This document shows, piece by piece, positions 1 to 5,396 of a DNA stretch of 5,396 nucleotides; the stretch's first letter is position 1; each line of letters opens with the position of its first letter. The position numbers and the translations under genes were made by a program. This DNA is from a bacterium (GTDB taxonomy: Bacteria; Bacillota_I; Bacilli_A; RF39; UBA660), in assembly GCA_029007415.1 (NCBI GenBank), contig JAQXHT010000003.1:1-5396 (forward strand), in the 5' to 3' direction. Under the pieces are notes generated by a model that saw nothing but the letters and a program-made list of their open reading frames with translations, searched no databases and was not told the origin of the DNA.

Positions 1-30
1 ATTTAATTGAATTGGTGTATAATATTATGT

Positions 31-90
31 GTGTTGTGATTATTTTATCTCTTTGAACGGAATATATAATAATCCAACACTTTTTATTTT
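31..90 (+). terminator. Terminator-like hairpin with T-tract, possibly ending an upstream transcript or a short RNA
   Basis: GTGTTG (31-36) pairs with CAACAC (75-80), and GATTA (38-42) pairs with TAATC (70-74). This gives an 11-bp stem with one bulged T (37) and a loop of about 27 nt. TTTTTATTTT (81-90) follows immediately, as at an intrinsic terminator. The loop is longer than usual and the stem is only moderately GC-rich. A TATAAT at 18-23 sits just before the hairpin, so the structure could instead be a very short transcript or an attenuator; the matching -35 would lie outside the window. Seen: pairing and T-tract. Inferred: termination. Confidence 0.4.
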
Positions 91-132
91 GCAACATTTT
101 TTATTAAGAATAGAGACTTTTCGTCAGAAACT

Positions 133-141
133 TGGTACAAT
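133..141 (+). promoter_or_regulatory. Candidate extended -10 promoter for the surface-protein gene
   Basis: TGGTACAAT fits the extended -10 pattern TGnTAnAAT. No good -35 box is found 16-18 nt upstream, as is common for extended -10 promoters. Transcription would start near 148 and give a leader of about 210 nt before the GTG at 360. That leader contains the G-run and hairpins at 219-277. Confidence 0.35.
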
Positions 142-218
142 ATTATTATGATAAAGAAAGTAGATGTTGATTATGAATACTCGATTTAATAATGATTACT
201 GTATTTTTAAATTTGATA

Positions 219-277
219 AAGTTAACTCAAAATTAACTTAGGGGGGGTACTTATTAGTACTAAGTAGCAAAACTGCT
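219..277 (+). promoter_or_regulatory. Structured 5' leader with G7 run and mutually exclusive hairpins
   Basis: This is the most structured part of the gene-free stretch 1-359. AAGTTAA (219-225) pairs with TTAACTT (233-239). ACTTAG (236-241) can instead pair with CTAAGT (260-265), with TACT/AGTA (248-251/256-259) inside it. TACTTA (248-253) with TAAGTA (261-266) is a third option, and AGCA/TGCT (266-269/274-277) forms a small downstream hairpin. Seven consecutive G (241-247) sit at the centre. The pairings overlap, so they cannot all form at once, which would suit a switch or attenuator. I do not recognise a known riboswitch consensus; c-di-GMP-I was considered and does not fit. From 278 to 340 I see only an AT-rich stretch with a weak hairpin and T-run (302-331). 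Confidence 0.3.
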
Positions 278-343
278 TTCTTTCATAGTGTCAAATTGAT
301 GGAATAGGAAAAAACTTATTCTGTCTTTTTTGTGTTTAAAGAA

Positions 344-349
344 AGGTGA
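344..349 (+). promoter_or_regulatory. Ribosome binding site that selects the GTG start at 360
   Basis: AGGTGA matches the anti-Shine-Dalgarno end of 16S rRNA and lies 10 nt before GTG 360-362. The reading frame is open back to a TTG at 330, but that codon lies upstream of this site, has no ribosome site of its own and would add ten residues before an otherwise typical Lys-rich signal-peptide start (MKKGKVF). The GTG is therefore preferred. Confidence 0.65.
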
Positions 350-359
350 GGTAGTAAAA

Positions 360-1583
360 GTGAAAAAGGGAAAAGTATTTATTTTAATAATTAGTTTAGT
401 AGTAACAATAATTGTTGTTCTAGGAGTAAGTTATGCATTACTTGAAAAAAATGTAGTTAGTGATAATGGAAAAGTTATTTACAAAGTAGGTGATTTAGAA
501 GTAAAACTTGATGAATCAAGTTCAAAAGATATAAGTTTAACAAATGCTATTCCGACTGAAGATAGTGATGGATTAAATAGTGAACCATATAGTTTTTCGT
601 TAGTAAACAGTGGGAGCCAAAGATTAAAATATACAATCTATTTAGAAGATGATACATCTGCTAAAAATAAATGTGGTACAAATTGTGAATTAATCCCTAA
701 TGAATTTATAAGATATAATTTAGCAACTGATGAGAAAACATTAAAAACTGATAGTTTATCTTCTAATGATAGTAAAATCTATACCGGAATAATTAGTAGT
801 AATTCCACTGATAAATTAAATTTGAGAGTATGGCTTTCTATTAATGCAGATAATAGTGTGATGGGAAAATACTATTTTGGAAAAATTAGAATAGAAACTA
901 CTTATATAAGTAATGAAGATTTAGATAATTTGTGTCTTAATAATAGTGGAGATTTAGTAGTAGATGATGAATGTCGAAAATATTATGCTAAATTAAATAA
1001 TTTTATAGAAAATAGTGATTTTAAAAATTTAGGAAGTAATTGGACAAGGAATGATGGAGCAGTATTTGAAAATGTAACTGACGGAATTGCTACAATTAAT
1101 TGTACAAAAGGGACAGTTAGTTGTGGTATTTATGAACAACCTCTTCATAAAAACGTAACTTTAAATCATAAATATTATTTATCGTATATGGTAAAGACAG
1201 CCTCACCTTCGCAAATTATACGAACAGGAATTGAGAGTGTATCATATCAACTATATAATAAGTCTCTTGGAAATACATAATGGAATCAATTCTCAGAAAT
1301 AATTTTATTCACAGAAAATATACAGAGTATCATACAAAATTATCGACATGCTTTTGTAATTTATGCATTAAACGAATTTAACCAGGTGTTTTTTGTAAAG
1401 AATCCAATTTTTGTAGATTTAAGTTTAATGTTCGGTGAAGGTAATGAACCAAGTAAAGAATGGTGCGATGAAAATCTTAATACTTATATAGAATATAATG
1501 AGGCAGGAGTAAAAACACCAATTAGTGAGATTAACTATAAAGAAAAAACATCATACTATGATGTAATTGATTTATTTAATTAA
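360..1583 (+). pseudogene. TasA/SipW-type surface protein with carbohydrate-binding-like C-terminal domain, interrupted by in-frame TAA
   Basis: From the GTG start the frame runs 407 codons, broken by a single TAA at 1278-1280 after residue 306; the 101 codons after it stay open in the same frame to TAA 1581-1583. Residues 1-5 are basic and 6-26 form a membrane-spanning signal sequence ending in GVSYALLEKN, like SipW-type signal peptides (G-x-Y-A). About 30-190 is a beta-rich domain (LNSEPYSFSLVNSG, then CGTNC near 105-109) resembling TasA/camelysin-type exported proteins. From about 213, NFIENSDFKNLGSNW opens a jelly-roll-like module of the kind seen in carbohydrate-binding and phage-tail proteins. 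Its C-terminal hallmark, VDLSLMFGEGNEPSKEWCD, lies beyond the stop, so the two parts are one disrupted gene. Expected product: an exported adhesin-like or matrix-like protein. If expressed now, it is a 306-residue form lacking the end of the last domain. Alternatives are a sequencing error, a strain-specific nonsense mutation or readthrough. The family assignment is by pattern only. Confidence 0.75.
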
Positions 1584-1595
1584 ATATAAAAGTAT

Positions 1596-2345
1596 TTAAA
1601 GACGAGATATATGTGCTGCTGACTTATCGCCTTTTTTATAAATATAATCAAGGTCGATTAGTTTGATTTTCCTTTTTTGATAGGCTTTACTTTGTCCAAT
1701 ATTAATTACTTCATGACTTCCATCAATATCGGTAAAGCCTGAATAGTTGAATTCAGTCGGAAATAGAGCAAAATTATCTTGAAAATTACTATCTCCAATT
1801 TCAAGATTAGCTCTAGCTAAGTCATCATTAATTGCTCCTAAATCTTCATCTGTTAATTTAAGACTTTCTCCTCTAGGACTTATTTCTAAATATAAATTAT
1901 CCTTTTCAGTAGGAAATTTCTTCTGTACAATTAAATCATTAAAACGATAAAAGGTAGGAAAATCAAAAGTTCTTCGTTTATCACCAATCTTTAAAACCTT
2001 GTCATCAAAGAAAAAAGTAAAATTAGATGAACCAGCTCCCTTATATTCTAAATTACTGAAATCAAAATTTTTATCAAGTATTTCAAAATAAGAATATAAA
2101 TTATTTCTCATAATCTTATACATAATTTTAGATTTGAAATATAACTGTAATGGTGCATTCTTTTCTTCCATTTTTCTTTGTAAGCGATAAAGTAATTGAT
2201 AATTATCTTCTAAATAACGTTCAACTTCTGGAAACTTTCTAGCAAGATAATTTATCACTTTATTATAATCAGCCTCTGATAAATTAAGTTCATCAATGCT
2301 TTTAAGTAAATTAATAGCTTCTTCAAGATTTTTTAGATCAAACAT
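1596..2345 (-). CDS. Small protein with kinase-like (protein kinase/APH-type) motifs
   Basis: 249 residues, soluble, no signal peptide. Residues 1-90 are predicted helical and charged. The remainder shows kinase-fold features in order: a Gly-rich loop GAGSSNF (103-109), a beta-3-like VLKIGDKR with candidate Lys119, a hinge-like YLEISPRGES (152-161), a catalytic-loop-like GDSNFQDN (184-191) and a DFG-like LIDLDY with Asp231. Known in the family: Lys holds ATP, the loop Asp/Asn and the second Asp serve catalysis and metal binding. Odd: the loop Asp185 to Asn191 spacing is six, whereas HRDLKPEN and HGDLHPGN have five, and the usual His is Ile. It could be a diverged kinase, a pseudokinase or only kinase-like; the substrate is unknown. 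ATG 2345 is preferred over ATG 2354 because AAGGGGG directly abuts the latter. It converges on the surface-protein gene, 12 bp apart, and is divergent from the coat gene, with its own promoter. Confidence 0.8.
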   Translation of the reverse strand: MFDLKNLEEAINLLKSIDELNLSEADYNKVINYLARKFPEVERYLEDNYQLLYRLQRKMEEKNAPLQLYFKSKIMYKIMRNNLYSYFEILDKNFDFSNLEYKGAGSSNFTFFFDDKVLKIGDKRRTFDFPTFYRFNDLIVQKKFPTEKDNLYLEISPRGESLKLTDEDLGAINDDLARANLEIGDSNFQDNFALFPTEFNYSGFTDIDGSHEVINIGQSKAYQKRKIKLIDLDYIYKKGDKSAAHISRL

Positions 2346-2354
2346 TAAACTCAT

Positions 2355-2361
2355 CCCCCTT
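2355..2361 (-). promoter_or_regulatory. Ribosome binding site that selects the start at 2345
   Basis: On the minus strand AAGGGGG ends directly against ATG 2354-2352, leaving no spacer, but lies 9 nt before the in-frame ATG 2345-2343. The second ATG therefore has workable spacing, which removes three residues (Met-Ser-Leu) from the longest reading. Confidence 0.55.
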
Positions 2362-2371
2362 GATAGGGCAT

Positions 2372-2380
2372 ATTATAACA
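2372..2380 (-). promoter_or_regulatory. Extended -10 promoter of the kinase-like gene
   Basis: Read on the minus strand this is TGTTATAAT, a perfect TATAAT with the TGn extension. The -35 region (about 2395-2400, TTTATT) is poor. The start of transcription would be near 2365, leaving a leader of about 20 nt that holds little more than the ribosome site. Confidence 0.6.
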
Positions 2381-2421
2381 CTTTCGCTAGGCAAAATAAA
2401 GAGGCATTACTAAGCATTAAT

Positions 2422-2430
2422 CATAACTTA
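2422..2430 (+). promoter_or_regulatory. Possible sporulation-sigma -10 element (SigK-like) before the coat gene
   Basis: CATAACTTA fits the SigK -10 pattern CATAnnnTA, and cotD of Bacillus subtilis is a SigK-dependent gene. No AC-type -35 element is found about 16 nt upstream, and the spacing to the ATG at 2450 leaves a very short leader. A second match, CATATTATA (2369-2377), has an AC at 2349-2350 at roughly suitable spacing but overlaps the kinase-like gene's own promoter and start. No TATAAT box on the plus strand is evident in 2360-2449 at good spacing. Such short AT-rich motifs arise easily by chance. Confidence 0.2.
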
Positions 2431-2449
2431 TATTAGAGGAGGAAATATA

Positions 2450-2794
2450 ATGTTATATAATAATCAAGACTTTAATATGGACCAAACTGCTAGTATTGTT
2501 GGTGATGGAAATATTATCGACCAAGATATGGATATCGATGTAAATATAAACGGAATGGGAATGAATAATCAAGGAACTTACATGCAAGGAACTACTCAAA
2601 GTCCTATTATAGAACCAATGCAAGAAAGACAAATAAATAGAACTATAATTCATCAAGTACCTCATGTTTGTCCAATTAGAACTAGAATAATCAATCATCA
2701 TATTTATAAACATACTTATTGTCCAGAGTATTCTTGCTGTGAAGAGAATGTAGTAAGTAACATTAATCAAGGTTCTTGCTGTAATTTTCGTTAG
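2450..2794 (+). CDS. cotD: CotD-like inner spore coat protein
   Basis: 114 residues. The C-terminal half carries the CotD pattern: VPHVCPIRTRIINHHIYKH (70-88), in which Pro-His-x-x-Pro-x-x-Thr is followed by an Asn-His-His-x-x-Lys-His cluster, then TYCPEYSCC and a C-terminal CC pair. Cysteines are at 74, 91, 96, 97, 110 and 111. The N-terminal half is Asn/Asp/Gln/Met/Gly-rich and polar, with no signal peptide or membrane segment, as expected for a coat protein made in the mother cell and assembled on the forespore. CotD of B. subtilis is shorter (about 75 residues); the extra length here is the N-terminal half. AGAGGAGG (2435-2442) lies 7 nt before the ATG, a very strong ribosome site. It is a single-gene unit, ended by the hairpin at 2795-2820. 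The Cys pairs and His clusters suggest disulphide or metal cross-linking in the coat (inference). The symbol denotes the family, not proven orthology. Confidence 0.8.
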   Translation: MLYNNQDFNMDQTASIVGDGNIIDQDMDIDVNINGMGMNNQGTYMQGTTQSPIIEPMQERQINRTIIHQVPHVCPIRTRIINHHIYKHTYCPEYSCCEENVVSNINQGSCCNFR

Positions 2795-2820
2795 AAGTCA
2801 GGTAACTGACTTTTTTCTTT
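2795..2820 (+). terminator. Intrinsic terminator of the coat-protein gene
   Basis: AAGTCAG (2795-2801) and CTGACTT (2806-2812) form a perfect 7-bp stem closed by a GTAA (GNRA) tetraloop. TTTTTTCTTT (2811-2820) overlaps its 3' arm. It begins directly after the TAG stop. Confidence 0.88.
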
Positions 2821-2830
2821 AAAAAAATAA

Positions 2831-2839
2831 TGCTATAAT
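2831..2839 (+). promoter_or_regulatory. Extended -10 promoter of the acidic-protein gene
   Basis: TGCTATAAT is a perfect extended -10. The -35 position 17 nt upstream falls in the T-tract of the preceding terminator (TTTTTT), so terminator and promoter are packed together. Transcription would start near 2846, about 31 nt before the ATG at 2877. Confidence 0.65.
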
Positions 2840-2876
2840 TGAGCTATAGATAAAGATAGAAAGGAAAAAAATAACT

Positions 2877-3107
2877 ATGAATGAAGAAAAGGGAAAAACA
2901 TCACCAACTAATGCTGATTTTGATAAGCTTCTAAAAGAAGTTTTAGAGTCTGACGACCAAATAATTGAAGAAGAGCAAGATATAGAAGAAACGGATGAAT
3001 TTGATGATAGCTTGCTAAAAGGAGAAAATAAAACTAACTTAGAATTAACTGATGAAGAAGATACGGAAAGTTATCTTGAAGATGAAGATATAAGTATAGA
3101 TGAATAG
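2877..3107 (+). CDS. Small, highly acidic protein of unknown function
   Basis: 76 residues, of which 31 are Asp or Glu and only 6 Lys, with no Arg, His, Cys or Trp, so the protein is strongly anionic. Residues 14-30 (FDKLLKEVLESDDQII region) could form one amphipathic helix; the rest looks disordered and low in complexity (EEEQDIEETDEF, LEDEDISIDE). No signal peptide or membrane segment is seen. AGAAAGGA (2858-2865) precedes the ATG by 11 nt, and an extended -10 promoter and a terminator flank the gene, supporting that it is real despite its composition. Acidic tails of this kind occur in RNA polymerase delta and in binding partners of basic proteins, but no domain links it to either, so I assign no function. 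It lies alone between the coat gene and the 600-residue gene. Confidence 0.8.
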   Translation: MNEEKGKTSPTNADFDKLLKEVLESDDQIIEEEQDIEETDEFDDSLLKGENKTNLELTDEEDTESYLEDEDISIDE

Positions 3108-3134
3108 CATACCGAAAATAAAGGTATACTTTTT
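3106..3134 (+). terminator. Intrinsic terminator of the acidic-protein gene
   Basis: ATACC (3109-3113, starting within GCATACC) pairs with GGTAT (3123-3127). One C-A mismatch then separates two further pairs to the outside. TTTTT (3130-3134) follows. The stem starts inside the TAG stop codon. It is weaker than the terminator at 2795. Confidence 0.6.
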
Positions 3135-3214
3135 CGTTATGTGTTACTGTATTGGTATAAAACTATGCGAGAGAGAAAGATATTTTTAACTCAATAGTAA
3201 AATAAAAGTGACTA

Positions 3215-3223
3215 TGATATAAT
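3215..3223 (+). promoter_or_regulatory. Extended -10 promoter of the 600-residue gene
   Basis: TGATATAAT is a perfect extended -10 with no clear -35. Transcription would start near 3230, almost at the ribosome site AGAAGGTG (about 3232-3239), giving a very short leader. A second extended -10-like site, TGGTATAAA (3153-3161), lies further upstream and could give a longer leader; I rank it lower. Confidence 0.55.
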
Positions 3224-3244
3224 CAAGTAAAAGAAGGTGTCAAG

Positions 3245-5047
3245 ATGAGTATAGAAAATTATTTTGAATCAGATGAGTTTTTTGATTCTTTGAGTCCAAT
3301 TGCAAAATACTTTGAAACTAATAATTCAAAAGGTTCAGAGTTAATAGAATATTTTATTAATATTGCTATAAAATATTCAATATTGTTCAGAAAAGATGAA
3401 GAATTTTCCACAACTGGACTTTCTGATTTTATTAAAAAAGTAGCAACTAAAATCTCAAGTATTGACATAAATCATATGATAAGTATATCTAGTGATTTTA
3501 AATTAGAAAAATATGTTTCTAATTTATATGTTGATGAATTGTTGTTAAAACTAGACTTAAATAGAGAACAACTTAACGATGAAAATTATAAAAAAAGTAT
3601 ATGCGCTTATATTATTAGAAATTTAAAAGGAAAAGATTATAAGTATCACGCTTTTAATTCGATATTTTTTGATAGTATTTTAGCTAACGGTATAAATCCA
3701 AATGTTAATTTTACTCCACAAAATGAAATTAATATTATTAATAATATTTTTGAAAAAAATGGAATCAGTATGGGGTTAGGATGGCAAAAATTGAATTGTG
3801 ATGGGAAAGTTTCCTATTCAAGGACACCAGCTGTTTCATATTACTATGGTATAAATTCACCTGAATGGTTTGCACAATTTACAGGACAGGGTTTTCCATT
3901 TAATCCAGTCAACAAATATAAAAAAGATGCTTATGTTCAAGGAGATTATGATTCGGCCAAAAATAATTTGTTAACTTTAACGAAAAAATACAATTTTGCA
4001 TCAAGTGATCAACAATGTGTAATTGACTTTTTTGAAAAAAATTGGAATATTTATGCAAACAGAGATTCTGTGTTAGCTATTATTCCAGATACTGTTAGTC
4101 CAGAAATGGAAGAAAAACTTTCAGAAGATTGGGTTAATACTTTATCAAATAGTCCATATTATAAGAATGATATTGAAAAAATTATGAATTTTTGTCTGAG
4201 CGATGGTGCAGTTGATTGCCAATCTACAGAAAAAATTGATGTATCAAATGCAATTTTTATTAAAATGCCTAGATATGATGAGGTGGTAAGAAGACTGACT
4301 TCCAAAAAAACAGAAGTCATTAACAATGAAAATGCTAAGAATCAAGAAGAATTATATGAGAAATTAATGTTTCTAGCTAATACAAAAATAAAAGTTAGAA
4401 TTGGCACTACTGGACAAGATGGATGGGTTAGTGAACATGGAGAACAGGAATTGTTAAAAGTAAAAGAGTTACTAAAAGATAATGATGTTTATCAAGCAAT
4501 AGTAAAAAATCAATTTGGAGACCAATTATATTTAAATGGTTGGCTTAGTGCTTTTGATAAAGAAATAATTAATAATCCTGAAAATATTAAATTACTAGCA
4601 GTTAATAAGCCTTCCTACTTTAACTATGTATCAGAAGAAAATCGTAACAATGTAGAATTAATGAGGGAATGTGCTTGTCAAAAAGGAATTCATCCAATTT
4701 TGACTTGTTATGCAGGGAAAGATGTTCAAAATGATTTTGAGTTTATTTCTAACTTGATTATAAATTCAGATGAGAATACATTTGATTTTTATGGCAAAAG
4801 CGCTGAAAGTATCAATGGTAGTAATATGCGCTATGGAAAATCAATTGGAGTCAATGTTCAGTCTAATCCGATGTTTTGGCAATTATTAAATTCTAAAATT
4901 AAAAGTATCAATGAAAACACTTCAAGACAAATATTATTGTTTTCACCTGAAAAAGAATTAAATCTAGCTAAAGTGAATGCCATTATCTTAGAAGATGAAA
5001 ATTTGGAAACTAATGTTGAAGTAACGCATAGGCCTGTTAGAAAATAG
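3245..5047 (+). CDS. Large protein of unknown function: possible ADP-ribosyltransferase-like segment and C-terminal helical repeats
   Basis: 600 residues, no signal peptide or membrane segment, so probably cytoplasmic. AAGAAGGTG (3231-3239) lies 5 nt before the ATG. Residues 1-130 are mostly helical. Residues 134-215 hold YHAFNSIFFDSILANGINPN (His135), then GKVSYSRTPAVSYYYG (187-202) and SPEWFAQFTGQG. The layout His, then I-x-x-x-G-(I/L), then S-x-x-x-x-A-x-x-Y-Y resembles the first two motifs of ADP-ribosyltransferase-fold proteins. I cannot place the third (Glu) motif with certainty, so this is a suggestion only. Residues about 413-555 show degenerate units starting near 413, 444, 469, 496 and 540 (for example NNPENIKLLAVNKPSYFNYV, NNVELMRECACQKG, QNDFEFISNLI). 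Their spacing of about 25-30 residues and their look resemble DUF4116-type helical repeats. Single-gene unit with its own promoter and terminator. Base composition matches its neighbours. Function unknown. Confidence 0.85.
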   Translation: MSIENYFESDEFFDSLSPIAKYFETNNSKGSELIEYFINIAIKYSILFRKDEEFSTTGLSDFIKKVATKISSIDINHMISISSDFKLEKYVSNLYVDELLLKLDLNREQLNDENYKKSICAYIIRNLKGKDYKYHAFNSIFFDSILANGINPNVNFTPQNEINIINNIFEKNGISMGLGWQKLNCDGKVSYSRTPAVSYYYGINSPEWFAQFTGQGFPFNPVNKYKKDAYVQGDYDSAKNNLLTLTKKYNFASSDQQCVIDFFEKNWNIYANRDSVLAIIPDTVSPEMEEKLSEDWVNTLSNSPYYKNDIEKIMNFCLSDGAVDCQSTEKIDVSNAIFIKMPRYDEVVRRLTSKKTEVINNENAKNQEELYEKLMFLANTKIKVRIGTTGQDGWVSEHGEQELLKVKELLKDNDVYQAIVKNQFGDQLYLNGWLSAFDKEIINNPENIKLLAVNKPSYFNYVSEENRNNVELMRECACQKGIHPILTCYAGKDVQNDFEFISNLIINSDENTFDFYGKSAESINGSNMRYGKSIGVNVQSNPMFWQLLNSKIKSINENTSRQILLFSPEKELNLAKVNAIILEDENLETNVEVTHRPVRK

Positions 5048-5081
5048 TTTTTGCTAAATAATTAAGTTGATATTAAAAAAA

Positions 5082-5115
5082 TTAAAAGGAAGAGCTAAAA
5101 AACTCTTCCTTTTAA
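5082..5115. terminator. Bidirectional terminator between the 600-residue gene and the tRNA operon
   Basis: TTAAAAGGAAGAG (5082-5094) and CTCTTCCTTTTAA (5103-5115) form a perfect 13-bp stem with an 8-nt loop. On the plus strand the T-run is part of the 3' arm (CCTTTT). On the minus strand the hairpin is followed by AATTTTTTTAA, a good T-tract. It can therefore end transcripts from both converging units. Confidence 0.85.
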
Positions 5116-5116
5116 A

Positions 5117-5142
5117 TAAAAAAGCCTTGATAATCAAGACTT
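5117..5142 (-). terminator. Intrinsic terminator of the tRNA operon
   Basis: On the minus strand AAGTCTTGA pairs with TCAAGGCTT (plus-strand positions 5134-5142 and 5122-5130) through nine pairs, one of them G-T, around a TTA loop. A run of T follows (5118-5123). It begins about 13 nt after the CCA end of tRNA-Pro and is backed by the second hairpin at 5082-5115. Confidence 0.82.
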
Positions 5143-5154
5143 CAAAATTCTAAC

Positions 5155-5231
5155 TGGTCGGGAAGACAGGATTTGAACCTGCAACAGCTTGGTCCCAAAC
5201 CAAGTGCTCTACCAAGTTGAACTACTTCCCG
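5155..5231 (-). tRNA. tRNA-Pro(UGG)
   Basis: 77 nt with encoded CCA (plus-strand TGG 5155-5157). The acceptor arm CGGGAAG/CTTCCCG has 7 perfect pairs. D stem GTTC/GAGC, anticodon stem CTTGG/CCAAG with loop TTTGGGA, 5-nt variable loop, T stem GCAGG/CCTGT with loop TTCAAAT. The anticodon TGG (plus-strand 5195-5197) reads proline codons, and G37 after it is typical of tRNA-Pro. It is the second gene of a two-tRNA transcript, 3 nt after tRNA-Arg. Confidence 0.97.
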
Positions 5232-5234
5232 AAG

Positions 5235-5311
<77 letters not shown>

Positions 5312-5338
5312 ATAAGCTCTTCTTCAAAAGACAAACTT

Positions 5339-5367
5339 ATATTATCATAATAAACGAACCACGTCAA
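5339..5367 (-). promoter_or_regulatory. Housekeeping-type promoter of the tRNA operon
   Basis: On the minus strand TTGACG (5367-5362), a 17-nt spacer and TAATAT (5344-5339) form a near-consensus promoter. Transcription would start near 5332, about 20 nt before the 5' end of tRNA-Arg at 5311. It is the only promoter in the window with a good -35, consistent with strong constitutive tRNA expression. Confidence 0.85.
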
Positions 5368-5396
5368 TATATTTTTTGAAATTTGTTGTTCATTTT

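Noticed and set aside
148..189. Short reading frame ATG 148 to TAA 189 in the leader (13 residues)
   Set aside because: No ribosome site precedes it and it is too short to judge; a leader peptide cannot be supported.
225..300. c-di-GMP-I (GEMM) riboswitch
   Set aside because: The AGCAAAACTGCT segment and the G-run prompted the idea, but the conserved GCAAACC-type core, the P1b tetraloop and the receptor are not found.
1386..1583. Separate 65-residue gene starting at GTG 1386
   Set aside because: It is in the same frame as the upstream surface-protein gene, the frame is open all the way back to 1281, the codon has no ribosome site, and its FGEGNEPS motif belongs to the end of the upstream module.
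1574..1600. Terminator between the convergent surface-protein and kinase-like genes
   Set aside because: The region is an AT-only palindrome (ATTTAATTAAAT) without a GC-containing stem; it may fold weakly but does not look like an intrinsic terminator.
2453..2770. 105-codon minus-strand reading frame opposite the coat gene
   Set aside because: It lies wholly within the well-supported CotD-like gene, has no ribosome site and has a composition typical of an antisense shadow.
3165..3197. Ten-residue reading frame (MRERKIFLTQ) before the 600-residue gene
   Set aside because: No Shine-Dalgarno sequence lies upstream and it would be outside the transcript from the preferred promoter at 3215-3223.
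3259..3468. 69-codon minus-strand reading frame opposite the 600-residue gene
   Set aside because: It is an antisense shadow within a long gene, with no promoter or ribosome site.

Overview
The window is very AT-rich DNA from a low-GC Firmicute, read with the standard code (TGA is not needed as a sense codon; all visible Trp codons are TGG). A spore-coat protein of the CotD type, strong AGGAGG-like ribosome sites, extended -10 promoters and a SipW/TasA-type surface protein point to a spore-forming member of the Bacilli, most likely an uncultured gut lineage. That placement is an inference from gene content, not from a marker gene.

Layout. Positions 1-359 hold no convincing gene: there is a terminator-like hairpin (31-90), an extended -10 promoter (133-141) and a long leader with a run of seven G and overlapping hairpins. 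Positions 360-1583 hold a surface protein with a TasA/SipW-type N-terminus and a carbohydrate-binding-like C-terminus, interrupted by one in-frame TAA at 1278-1280. Convergent to it (1596-2345, minus strand) is a small protein with kinase-like motifs. Divergent from that gene is a CotD-like spore coat protein (2450-2794) with its own terminator. A 76-residue, extremely acidic protein follows (2877-3107), also as a single-gene unit. Then comes a 600-residue protein of unknown function (3245-5047), with a segment recalling the ADP-ribosyltransferase fold and a C-terminal run of degenerate helical repeats. The right end carries tRNA-Pro(UGG) and tRNA-Arg(ACG) on the minus strand, transcribed together from a near-consensus promoter and ending at tandem terminators shared with the 600-residue gene.

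The genes do not form one pathway. Nearly every one has its own promoter and terminator, and strands alternate, so this looks like monocistronic accessory genes beside a tRNA operon. The surface protein, the kinase-like protein and the 600-residue protein are the least understood parts. No CRISPR array, insertion sequence, integrase or defence operon is visible.
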